A stretch of 60,431 nucleotides of DNA from Candidatus Solibacter usitatus (GTDB lineage: Bacteria; Acidobacteriota; Terriglobia; Bryobacterales; Bryobacteraceae): contig JACPVQ010000104.1 of the NCBI GenBank assembly GCA_016191645.1, forward strand, positions 1 to 60,431. Direction: 5' to 3'. The notes below the pieces were generated by a model, which was not told where the DNA came from, made no database searches, and saw nothing but the letters and a program-made list of their open reading frames with translations. Each line of letters starts with the position of its first letter. Position 1 is the stretch's first letter. The position numbers and the translations under genes were made by a program. Of this stretch, positions 1 through 7,301 are shown one piece after another.

Positions 1-566
1 ATGGGATTTCCCGGATTGTTGTTCACGTCGGCAACCGGCGCAAACACCCAATGCACGCCCATGGCGCGTGATTCGCGCGCCGTCACTTCGCCCAATTTCC
101 GCGTCGCTGCAAGATCCCGCGCCGCCGCAAATGCCATGTTGTGCGGAAACTTCGTAGTGCCGGAGACCCGCATCGATGCGCCCCGCTCAAAGTCCGCGCC
201 GGCAATCAGCGGCACCTTCGCCAGCTTCTGCATACGATTGAGAAAGGCCGCCGCCGTTACGGGTTCGGCGTTGATCGCCAATCCCTGGCGAACGCGGTTC
301 ACCAGAATCATTCCGCCCACGTGGAGTTCACTCACCGCCGTGGAGAACTTTCGAAATGCTGCGGATTTGGAGTGTGGATTTTCCCCGTAGAACGGGATAA
401 CGATCAACTGGGCGATCTTGTCGCGCAGGCTCATCGCCGCCATCCACTGCTGAACTTGCGACTCCTCCGGCGGCAGCTTCGGCCTGCGCCCGCGCTGCTG
501 CGCCGGCGCTTCCAATATGCAAAGCAGGGACGCCACTGCCAGTCCCGTTGTCCTCTTAAGAAACAC
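1..566 (-). CDS. Glycoside hydrolase family 3 N-terminal part, beta-N-acetylglucosaminidase-like (partial)
   Basis: The reading frame is open from a GTG at 566 to the left edge, 188 codons without the C-terminus. The product starts MFLKRTTGLAVASLLCILEAP, a signal peptide, so the enzyme is exported. After a short linker comes a GH3 N-terminal TIM barrel: MSLRDKIAQLIV, then GGMILVNR, PLIAGADFERGASMR and GVHWVFAPVADVN. These match the NagZ/beta-hexosaminidase branch of GH3, which removes beta-linked N-acetylglucosamine or glucose units. The catalytic Asp and the His-Asp dyad would lie in the missing part. The GTG overlaps the stop of the response regulator by 11 bases, so the two genes are likely translated from one message. 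The family call is firm; the substrate is not known. Confidence 0.85.
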   Translation of the reverse strand, partial: MFLKRTTGLAVASLLCILEAPAQQRGRRPKLPPEESQVQQWMAAMSLRDKIAQLIVIPFYGENPHSKSAAFRKFSTAVSELHVGGMILVNRVRQGLAINAEPVTAAAFLNRMQKLAKVPLIAGADFERGASMRVSGTTKFPHNMAFAAARDLAATRKLGEVTARESRAMGVHWVFAPVADVNNNPGNP

Positions 567-1032
567 CCTTCGCCCTTGCCACTCCTCGCAGCGGAGGCTT
601 CGCTTTGGCTTGCGTCTTTCTGGATGGAGTCTTCTTCAGAAGCCGCGCCACGGCCCGCACTAGTTGCACCACTTCGTTGGAACTCTTTTGAATTACCAGG
701 TCCGCGCCCGTGCCTTCCTCCGTGAAGCCCAGCGACTCCGCGAAACCGGTGAGCAGTATGAACGGCGTTTCCGCGCGCAATTCGCGCATGGCCGCAATCA
801 GTTGGCCCCCGTTCAGGCGCGGCATTTTGTAATCCGTTACCACCAGATCGAACGCATTCGCGCGGAAAATCTCCACCGCTTGCAGCGGATCGGTGCAGAT
901 CGTGATGCGGTACCCCAACTCCTGCAAAACGGACTTTCTTGCCGTCAGTCCGTAGCGGTTGTCATCTACGAGGAGAATGCTTGCGGAGTCGATATGATTT
1001 TCCGAAGATCGAGCTGGCACGGTATGAATCAT
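556..1032 (-). CDS. Single-domain response regulator (CheY-like receiver)
   Basis: 158 aa. A receiver domain spans about residues 17-135: the acidic pair D23-D24 in LLVDDN, the phosphoacceptor D67 in VVTDYKMP, T95 in LLTG and K116 in VIQK are all present. There is no output domain; the last 30 residues are a Lys/Arg-rich tail (KKTPSRKTQAKAK). It would be phosphorylated by an unseen histidine kinase and act by protein contact. It lies directly upstream of, and overlaps, the GH3 hydrolase gene. A GTG at 1020 is an alternative start. No kinase is in the window. Confidence 0.9.
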   Translation of the reverse strand: MIHTVPARSSENHIDSASILLVDDNRYGLTARKSVLQELGYRITICTDPLQAVEIFRANAFDLVVTDYKMPRLNGGQLIAAMRELRAETPFILLTGFAESLGFTEEGTGADLVIQKSSNEVVQLVRAVARLLKKTPSRKTQAKAKPPLRGVARAKGVS

Positions 1033-1034
1033 GG

Positions 1035-1063
1035 AAGTTAGCAGACGATGAATTTCGTGTCAA
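1035..1063 (-). promoter_or_regulatory. Possible sigma-70-type promoter
   Basis: Minus strand: TTGACA at 1063-1058, 17-base spacer, TAACTT at 1040-1035. The -35 is perfect and the -10 weak. The expected transcript start would fall just after the ATG at 1032, which fits better if the GTG at 1020 is the true start or if the box serves another purpose. Confidence 0.25.
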
Positions 1064-1180
1064 CGACTTTGTAACGGATTGGTAACAAGCCAGTTGTTTT
1101 TCTTGACAAGCCCCATCTCGCATATCGCCGTGGATTTGTTGTGGAACGGCGCGCCGGAGACACGTGCCATAATCGATTCG

Positions 1181-2041
1181 ATGCAACCTAAAATTCCCAT
1201 CGCCGCCATCACTGACGAATTCTCGCCGGATCTGGAAACCTCGCTCGACGCGATGGTCGAAATTGGAATGACCGGCGCGGAGTTGCGTCTGCTATGGGGC
1301 AAGAACATCATGGATCTCACCGCCGATGAGCTGGCCAAGGCCAAAGAGCTTCTGGATGCGCGAAATCTGCAAGTGATCTCCATCGCCTCGCCCATTCTGA
1401 AATGCGTGCTACCGGGCGCGCCGGACGTGGACACGCGATTCCAGCACGACGTTTTCGCGTTCAAACACACCTTCGATGATCAGCCGCGACTCGCCGAGCA
1501 TGCTTTCAAAATCGCGCACTTGTTCGGGGCGAAAATCATCCGCGTCTTTTCCTTCTGGCGAACCGTGCAGCCGGAGAAATGTTTTGACGGCGTGGTGAAG
1601 TCGCTTGATCAACTCTGCCGTAGCGCCGCGGCCGAAGGCCTGATCATTGGGCTGGAAAATGAGAACGCCTGCAACATCGCCACCGCCAGCGAGACCAAAT
1701 CCGTACTCGACGTTCTCTCTCATCCAAATTTGAAAGTCGTATGGGACCCGGCGAATTGCCTCATCTCCGGAGAGAATCCGTTTCCCGATGGCTACCGGTT
1801 GTTGCCCCCCGCGCGCGTTGGACACGTTCATATTAAGGATTGCCACGTCGAAGGCCACACGCCTGTGTGGGGTCCGGTGGGAACGCGCACCATCGATTGG
1901 AAAGGCCAAATCGCCGCGCTCAAGGCCGACGGCTACCCCGGCTACATCAGCCTCGAAACGCATTGGCCCGGCCCTGGCGGAAACAAGTACGAGGCGAGTT
2001 GGATCAGCGGGTGGAACCTTCGCGGCTTGGCGTCAATGTAA
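1181..2041 (+). CDS. Sugar phosphate isomerase/epimerase, xylose isomerase-like TIM barrel
   Basis: 286 aa from the ATG at 1181 (MQPKIPIAAITDEFSPD). The frame is open 102 bases further upstream, but that extension has no family-like sequence. Family marks are AAITDEF at the start, IIGLENEN, KVVWDPANCL, VGHVHIKDC and YISLETHWPG, which supply the metal-binding Glu/Asp/His residues of the AP-endonuclease-2-type barrel. Such enzymes isomerise or epimerise sugars or inositols in the cytoplasm. It heads a tight plus-strand run, its stop being 1 base before the cyclophilin ATG. The exact substrate cannot be read from the sequence. Confidence 0.85.
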   Translation: MQPKIPIAAITDEFSPDLETSLDAMVEIGMTGAELRLLWGKNIMDLTADELAKAKELLDARNLQVISIASPILKCVLPGAPDVDTRFQHDVFAFKHTFDDQPRLAEHAFKIAHLFGAKIIRVFSFWRTVQPEKCFDGVVKSLDQLCRSAAAEGLIIGLENENACNIATASETKSVLDVLSHPNLKVVWDPANCLISGENPFPDGYRLLPPARVGHVHIKDCHVEGHTPVWGPVGTRTIDWKGQIAALKADGYPGYISLETHWPGPGGNKYEASWISGWNLRGLASM

Positions 2042-2042
2042 G

Positions 2043-2594
2043 ATGCTGACGATCTTATTCTTCCTGCTGGCCGCTCCGCCACGCGTGGTGCTGACCACCA
2101 ATCTCGGCGAGATTGAAATGGAGTTGGTTCCCGATCGCGCTCCCGTCACCGCCGCTAATTTCATTAGGTATGTGGAACGCGGCGACTATGACGGCGGCCG
2201 TTTCCATCGCACGGTCACCTTGCGGCCTGACAATCAGCCGGCGCACAAGGTGAAGATCGAAGTGATCCAGGCCAGCGTGCGCCCGGACGCCGGCCGTCCG
2301 TTTCCGCCAATTCCATTGGAACGCACGAATGCGACAAAGCTCAAACATACCGATGGCGTGGTGTCGATGGCCCGCGATGGTCCCGATACCGCCACCTTCG
2401 ATTTCTTCATCTGCATCGGCGATCAGCCGGCGCTCGATTTTGGTGGCAATCGAAATCCCGATGGCCAGGGATTCGCCGCGTTCGCAAAAGTGGTGCGCGG
2501 AATGGATGTCGTGCGCCGCATTCAGGCCGCCCCTTCCAAAGCCCAGCGCCTCACTCCTCCGGTTACCATTATGAAAGCGCGGATGCTCAAATAG
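2043..2594 (+). CDS. Cyclophilin-type peptidyl-prolyl cis-trans isomerase, probably exported
   Basis: 183 aa. The start is the ATG at 2043, one base after the preceding stop; a longer open frame back to 1788 lies wholly inside the isomerase gene and is discarded. A short hydrophobic N-terminus (MLTILFFLLAAPPRVVLTT) suggests export. The cyclophilin fold is shown by LGEIEMELVPDRAPVTAANF and FHRTV, which holds the catalytic Arg. The usual GFMIQGGD motif is replaced by an unrelated stretch (RPDNQPAHKVKIEV), so it is an atypical member. Later FFICIGDQPALDFGG and GFAAFAKVVRGMDVV match the family. It may assist folding in the periplasm. Confidence 0.85.
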   Translation: MLTILFFLLAAPPRVVLTTNLGEIEMELVPDRAPVTAANFIRYVERGDYDGGRFHRTVTLRPDNQPAHKVKIEVIQASVRPDAGRPFPPIPLERTNATKLKHTDGVVSMARDGPDTATFDFFICIGDQPALDFGGNRNPDGQGFAAFAKVVRGMDVVRRIQAAPSKAQRLTPPVTIMKARMLK

Positions 2595-2598
2595 TTTC

Positions 2599-3201
2599 GT
2601 GGTGGACATTGTTCGCACCAGCCGCGGTCTGGACGCGCAAGCCGTTCTCGACGGTTACCGCCGCGGCGAGTTCCCCATGGGGTATCCGGGCCGTCGTCTG
2701 ATCACCTGGCATCATCCCGCCGTGCGCGCCATTCTTCCACTCGATGCGCTGCATATCTCGCGCTCTCTGCAACGCAAGCTGCGCGCAGGCGCTTTTCGCA
2801 TCTCCTTCGATGAGGACTTTTCCGCCGTCATGACCAACTGCGCCAACCGTCCGTCTACCTGGATCACCCCGGAGATCTTCCGTGTCTACTTGCAGCTTCA
2901 TCATTTAGGCCACGCGCATTCGGTGGAAGTTTGGGTGGACGGCCGGCTTGCCGGCGGCATTTATGGCGTTCACATCGGAGAAGCGTTCTTCGCTGAATCG
3001 ATGTTTCACACCGTCACGGATATGTCCAAGGTGGCGTTAGTGAAGCTTGTCCAACGTTTGCTGGAACAGCGATTCCGCCTCTTGGAAGTCCAGTATCTGA
3101 CCAGCCACCTGAGCCAGTTTGGCGTGATCGAGATTCCCGATGAGGAATACCGGCCGCTTCTGGTGGAGGCTGTATCGGCCGCGGGCGAGTTTGTCCTATA
3201 A
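2599..3201 (+). CDS. aat: Leucyl/phenylalanyl-tRNA--protein transferase
   Basis: 200 aa, GTG start at 2599 (a second GTG follows at 2602), 4 bases after the cyclophilin stop. It moves Leu or Phe from aminoacyl-tRNA to the N-terminal Lys/Arg of proteins, making N-degrons for ClpS/ClpAP. Family marks: YRRGEFPMGYPG, ITWHHPAVRAILPLD, GGIYGVHIGEAFFAESMFH and SKVALVKLVQRL, in order. Length is near the usual 200-235 aa. No clpS or clpA is in this window. Confidence 0.95.
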   Translation: MVDIVRTSRGLDAQAVLDGYRRGEFPMGYPGRRLITWHHPAVRAILPLDALHISRSLQRKLRAGAFRISFDEDFSAVMTNCANRPSTWITPEIFRVYLQLHHLGHAHSVEVWVDGRLAGGIYGVHIGEAFFAESMFHTVTDMSKVALVKLVQRLLEQRFRLLEVQYLTSHLSQFGVIEIPDEEYRPLLVEAVSAAGEFVL

Positions 3202-3210
3202 TCGGCATCT

Positions 3211-4773
3211 ATGCCGTTTCGTTCTCCCTATCCCGACGCTGAGATTCCGCATGTGCCGCTTTCGGAATTCATCTTTGCGGGTGTTGAGGAAGCTGCGGAC
3301 GAGGTGGCCCTGATCGATGGGCCCACCGGCCGCAGTTACACCTACGGCGAAACGAATCGCAATTCTCAAGCGGTTGCCGCGGGCTTGGCGCAACTAGGCA
3401 TCGGCAAGGGCGACAAGGTTGCCATTATCAGCCCGAACCTTCCCGAGTATTCCATCGCCGTGCACGGCATCATGCGCGCCGGCGCGTGCGTCACGACGAT
3501 GAATCCGCTTTACTTGGAATCGGAAATTCATCATCAGTTGGAAGATGCCGACGCGCGCGTGTTCATCACCGTATCGGCGATGTTGGAGAAGGCGAAGTCC
3601 GCCGCCAAAGGCACGCATGTGGAGAAGATCTTCACCTTCGACGACGCCGATGGATCGGAATCGTTCACGTCGTTGATGCATCACGCGGGCCCGCCGCCGC
3701 AAGTGAATATCGACCCGGCCAATGATGTTGCGGCGATGCTCTATTCCAGCGGGACAACGGGATTGCCTAAAGGAGTCATGCTGACTCATCGCAATCTGGT
3801 TGCCGCCATGCAGCAGACCTCAAAGCTGTTCGGCACGGGGCGCGCGCGAAGCCTGCTCATTCTGCCGGTCTTCCACATCTACGGTTTTCACTGCGTGGCG
3901 AATTTCGACCTGCTGCAGCGCGGCACGGTGGTCATGATGCCGCGATTCGATATGGATCAGTTTCTCGGCTATGTGCAGAACTACAAGATCGAACGCGCCT
4001 GCCTCGTCCCACCCATCATTCTCGGCCTGGTGAAAAGCCCGCTCGTCGACAAGTACGATCTCTCCAGCCTCAAACTTGTGTTCAGCGGCGCCGCTCCGCT
4101 CGATGCCGACCTCGCCGCGGCGTGCGAAAAACGCCTCAACTGCAAAGTGCGGCAAGGCTACGGTCTGACGGAGACCTCGCCCGGCGTTTGCGGCCACCCC
4201 ATTGACGGCGACAAAGTTCGACACGGATCGGTGGGCGTTCTGGTGCCCAACACGGAAGCGAAACTGATAGATCTTTCCACCGGCGAGGAAGCCACGTCAG
4301 GCGCGCCCGGTGAGTTGTGGGTGCGCGGCCCGCAGGTCATGAAGGGCTATTACAAGAATCCCGATTCCACGCGCAACACGATCACCGAAGACGGCTGGCT
4401 GCGCACCGGCGACATCGCGGTCATCGATGAGGACAACTGGATCACCATCGTCGACCGCGCCAAGGAACTCATCAAGTTCAAGGGTCTGCAAGTGGCCCCG
4501 GCGGAATTGGAAGCCGTGCTCCTGAATCATCCCTCCATCGCCGACGCCGCCGTCATCGGCGTCCCCGATGAAGAGGCGGGCGAACTTCCGAAAGCCTTCG
4601 TGGTGAAGAAGCACGAAGTAACCGCCGAAGAGGTGCTCGCCTACGTCGCCTCGCAAGTAGCGCCGTATAAAAAAATCCGTATCGTCGAGTTTGTCGATCA
4701 GATTCCCAAATCGCCCAGCGGCAAGATTCTCCGCCGCATCTTAAAAGACCGCGAACGCGAAAAGCCAGCCTAA
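3211..4773 (+). CDS. AMP-forming acyl-CoA synthetase, 4-coumarate-CoA ligase-like
   Basis: 520 aa, 9 bases after aat. It would activate a carboxylic acid (fatty or aromatic) with ATP and couple it to CoA. The ANL superfamily motifs are complete: P-loop YSSGTTGLPKGVMLTHRN, GYGLTETSPG, the hinge GWLRTGDIA followed by IVDRAKELIKFKG, and the C-terminal SPSGKILRR with the catalytic Lys. Size and motif spelling resemble the 4CL/luciferase branch more than long-chain FadD. The substrate cannot be told. The 3' end faces a palindromic repeat element and a converging TonB receptor gene. Confidence 0.9.
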   Translation: MPFRSPYPDAEIPHVPLSEFIFAGVEEAADEVALIDGPTGRSYTYGETNRNSQAVAAGLAQLGIGKGDKVAIISPNLPEYSIAVHGIMRAGACVTTMNPLYLESEIHHQLEDADARVFITVSAMLEKAKSAAKGTHVEKIFTFDDADGSESFTSLMHHAGPPPQVNIDPANDVAAMLYSSGTTGLPKGVMLTHRNLVAAMQQTSKLFGTGRARSLLILPVFHIYGFHCVANFDLLQRGTVVMMPRFDMDQFLGYVQNYKIERACLVPPIILGLVKSPLVDKYDLSSLKLVFSGAAPLDADLAAACEKRLNCKVRQGYGLTETSPGVCGHPIDGDKVRHGSVGVLVPNTEAKLIDLSTGEEATSGAPGELWVRGPQVMKGYYKNPDSTRNTITEDGWLRTGDIAVIDEDNWITIVDRAKELIKFKGLQVAPAELEAVLLNHPSIADAAVIGVPDEEAGELPKAFVVKKHEVTAEEVLAYVASQVAPYKKIRIVEFVDQIPKSPSGKILRRILKDREREKPA

Positions 4774-4791
4774 CCTCGCCTGCGCTGCTGA

Positions 4792-4938
4792 GTGGGGCAG
4801 GTCTCGGGCAGGTCTCCAGACCTGCGAGGCGATCTCCAGATCGCCTCATCGGCTGCTTTGCAGCCGCCCGGGAGACTGCGATTACTTCCGGCAGAGCCGG
4901 TCTGGAGACCGGCTCGCAGATCTGGAGATCTGCCCCAC
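4792..4938. repeat. Composite palindromic element, copy 1
   Basis: 147 bp bounded by inverted 9-mers GTGGGGCAG (4792-4800) and CTGCCCCAC (4930-4938). Inside is a chain of perfect hairpins: 4808-4825 (arms GCAGGTCT/AGACCTGC), 4826-4847 (arms GAGGCGATCT), 4851-4865 (GGCTGC-TTT-GCAGCC), 4894-4915 (arms GAGCCGGTCT) and 4916-4933 (arms GCAGATCT). Left-half hairpins have centre CC (TCTCCAGA) and right-half ones centre GG (TCTGGAGA). It sits between two convergent genes. A related copy lies at 55837-55991. Confidence 0.9.
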
Positions 4939-4965
4939 ACAAATCGGCAAATGTCGAAACTCCAG

Positions 4966-4999
4966 GAGGCGATCTCCAGATCGCCTCTGCCGGAAGTAT
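4966..4999. repeat. Partial inverted copy of the same palindromic element
   Basis: The hairpin at 4966-4987 (arms GAGGCGATCT/AGATCGCCTC) is identical to that at 4826-4847. The following CTCTGCCGGAAGTA is the reverse complement of TACTTCCGGCAGAG inside copy 1 (4883-4896). This looks like a truncated second unit in the opposite direction. Confidence 0.7.
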
Positions 5000-5021
5000 T
5001 TGTATTCTCTGAGGTGCCTAA

Positions 5022-7238
5022 TCAAAACTCCACAGCAAGCCCCGCCGACGGCAACACCGGAAACATCCGTTCCAGTGAGATTCGCGCGCGCCCCGTGCGT
5101 GTGTCTACGCCCCCGATGTCCGCGTACCGGATGTTGTCGTGATTGTATACGTTGATCAATTCCGCGTAGAGAGTGAAATGCACCCCGCGTTTCACGAAGG
5201 TCTTGTTGGCGCGCAAATCCAGTCGCTGATGCGAGGGCAGCCGTAAGGAGTTGCGTGTTGGCGAAAGCAGGTAGTCCACCGGAGCTTTGATCAGGAACTG
5301 CGGAATGGGGAATCCACTTCCGTACACCCAGCGCCCGCTCAGGTTCACCGTTGGCCGCAAACGATAACTGAGATACGCGCTCCCCGTGTGCCGCTGATCG
5401 TAATCGGAAGGAAAATGCGCGTTGGTCACGCCATCAAACGATTTCGCCACGGAATACGAGTACGCGATCCAGCCCGTGATGCCGTTCGCTGTCCTGCGCT
5501 GCAGAAACACTTGCCCGCCGCGCGCCGTTCCGTTCAACGAATTCTCATAACTGGCCGTATTGTTCCCGCCATAGAAGCGTCCGTTCAACACGCGCGGATC
5601 GTACAGAGGACGGTTCAAAACATTTCGATCGCTCCGTCCGTAGGCCTCTACGCGCACGCGCGTGCGCTCGTCCAGCCGCTGCTCCAACGAGGCTTCCCAA
5701 TGCGCGGAGCGTTCCAGCGCCAGCCCTTTGCGTCCGAACGTGGAAAAGAATGCGTTCAATTCCGGATACTGCGCGCTGTGCCCCCATCCCACATGAACCG
5801 ACGTCACCGAGGTGATTCGCAGAGCCGCCGATGCATACGGGCTCAGTGCCGTTTCGCCGCTTACATCGTGATGATCGGCGCGTCCGCCGCCGCGCAGGGT
5901 CACCTTGCCGCCGAAGAGAGTCAGCATTGGCATTACATACGCGCCCGTCCGTACACCGGTTCCGCGCGATCGTTCCAGCAGTTGCACGTAAGGCGGCGTT
6001 GCCAGTCGCCGTTCACCGCGCCCATCATCGCGCATTCGCCGCGCCATTCCGCCGAACAGTACGGAATGGCTTTCCGTAATCTGCCACGTGTTGTCCGATT
6101 GCGCAATCCATTCGCCATAGTGGTCGACCAGCAGTGGATTGCGATCCTTGTTCTGATTCTCGTAACTCTCGCGGACCCATGCGGCGTTCTGCTGCAGAAT
6201 GAGTGATCCCTTTGTGTAACGCGACCCGGCGCGCAGCATCGTATATGTGAAATCGCTGAAGAAATACGAGTTGATGCCGACCGTGCTCTCCGCGCCCGTG
6301 CGGTCCAACCCCGAAGTGCCCTGCACCGCGCTGAATGTCAGCGTGTGCCCCGGTGCAACGTCGTAGCTCACGCGTCCTTGTACATCCGAAAAGGCAAACG
6401 TCAGCGACGGCAGATCGCTGGTGCGGCTGATCAGATACTGCAGGTAGCTCTTCCGTGCGCTCACCAACCACGATCCTTTTCCTTGCCTCCCCAGCGGGCC
6501 TTCCAGCAACCCCGACACGTTCGATGCGCTCGCAGCGACACGCGCGGCAATCTTTTTGCGATCTCCTTCGCGAAGTCCCATGTCGATGGCTGCCGCTCCG
6601 CGATCGTAAAACTGCGGCGGAATCGGTCCGGAGTGCAAATCGGCATGCTCCAGCAGATCGGCGCTGATGATGGAAAGCGATGCGCCCGCCGCTTCTCCTT
6701 GCAGGGAATGATACGGCGAATGCAGCAGGATTCCATCGAGATAGATGCCGACGCGTTCCGGCCCCGCTCCTCGCAACGAAATCTGGCTCCGGAAATCGTC
6801 GTTCGCATTCACGCCGGGCAATCCCTGCACTGCCCGCAGCGGGTCGTCCGCCAGTACGCTGGCAAGATTGCGAAGTTCGTTGCCCGCCAAGCCCACGGAT
6901 GCCGGCGATTCGGTTGCAAAAATACCCGCCGTGACGTCGACGCGTTCCGCGCGCCGCAGCGTATCGGGAACCAGCGTCGCTTCAACCTCCGAACCTGCGA
7001 ACTCAATCGTGACTTTCAGCGGACGATATCCGGAGCATGTCAGAAGAAGAGTGATGGGACCAGCCTCCCCAATCTCCAATCGGAAGCTGCCATCATTAGC
7101 CGATTCGCCTCGCGCACCTTGCGGCAACACGCGAACCGCGGCTTTCGCCAGCGCTTCGCCGGTGTTGGCATCTTTCACGCGCCCGCGAATCTCGGCGGCG
7201 TTGGCCGCCAGTGCCAACAGAATCATGGGGAGCAGCAC
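5022..7238 (-). CDS. TonB-dependent outer-membrane receptor with carboxypeptidase-regulatory-like domain
   Basis: 738 aa. A signal peptide (MLLPMILLALAANAA) is followed by a CarboxypepD_reg-like beta-sandwich (about 18-95: EIRGRVKDANTGEALAKAAV), then a plug domain (about 105-220: LRAVQGLPGVNAN, RSQISLRGAGPERVGIYLDG) and a beta-barrel ending in Phe (GLAVEF), the usual outer-membrane insertion signal. It would import a bulky substrate using TonB energy. It is the shortest of the five receptors here and differs in style from the 1100-1170 aa Oar-like ones. It converges on the acyl-CoA ligase across the palindromic element. The substrate is unknown. Confidence 0.9.
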   Translation of the reverse strand: MLLPMILLALAANAAEIRGRVKDANTGEALAKAAVRVLPQGARGESANDGSFRLEIGEAGPITLLLTCSGYRPLKVTIEFAGSEVEATLVPDTLRRAERVDVTAGIFATESPASVGLAGNELRNLASVLADDPLRAVQGLPGVNANDDFRSQISLRGAGPERVGIYLDGILLHSPYHSLQGEAAGASLSIISADLLEHADLHSGPIPPQFYDRGAAAIDMGLREGDRKKIAARVAASASNVSGLLEGPLGRQGKGSWLVSARKSYLQYLISRTSDLPSLTFAFSDVQGRVSYDVAPGHTLTFSAVQGTSGLDRTGAESTVGINSYFFSDFTYTMLRAGSRYTKGSLILQQNAAWVRESYENQNKDRNPLLVDHYGEWIAQSDNTWQITESHSVLFGGMARRMRDDGRGERRLATPPYVQLLERSRGTGVRTGAYVMPMLTLFGGKVTLRGGGRADHHDVSGETALSPYASAALRITSVTSVHVGWGHSAQYPELNAFFSTFGRKGLALERSAHWEASLEQRLDERTRVRVEAYGRSDRNVLNRPLYDPRVLNGRFYGGNNTASYENSLNGTARGGQVFLQRRTANGITGWIAYSYSVAKSFDGVTNAHFPSDYDQRHTGSAYLSYRLRPTVNLSGRWVYGSGFPIPQFLIKAPVDYLLSPTRNSLRLPSHQRLDLRANKTFVKRGVHFTLYAELINVYNHDNIRYADIGGVDTRTGRARISLERMFPVLPSAGLAVEF

Positions 7239-7301
7239 GCGTCTTTATTTTAGCGCCGCGGAGGAAAATGAAATAAGCTGGTTAGCACACCCGGAGAGGT
7301 T

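Noticed and set aside
1103..1173. TTGACA at 1103 and CATAAT at 1168 as a promoter for the sugar isomerase
   Set aside because: The two boxes are about 60 bases apart, so they do not form one promoter.
1079..1180. N-terminal extension of the sugar isomerase
   Set aside because: No family likeness; the typical start MQPKIPIAAITDEF is at 1181.
4553..4942. Minus-strand ORF of 129 aa across the end of the acyl-CoA ligase and the repeat
   Set aside because: Overlaps a well-supported gene and its first part is the repeat-derived CGADLQICE peptide.
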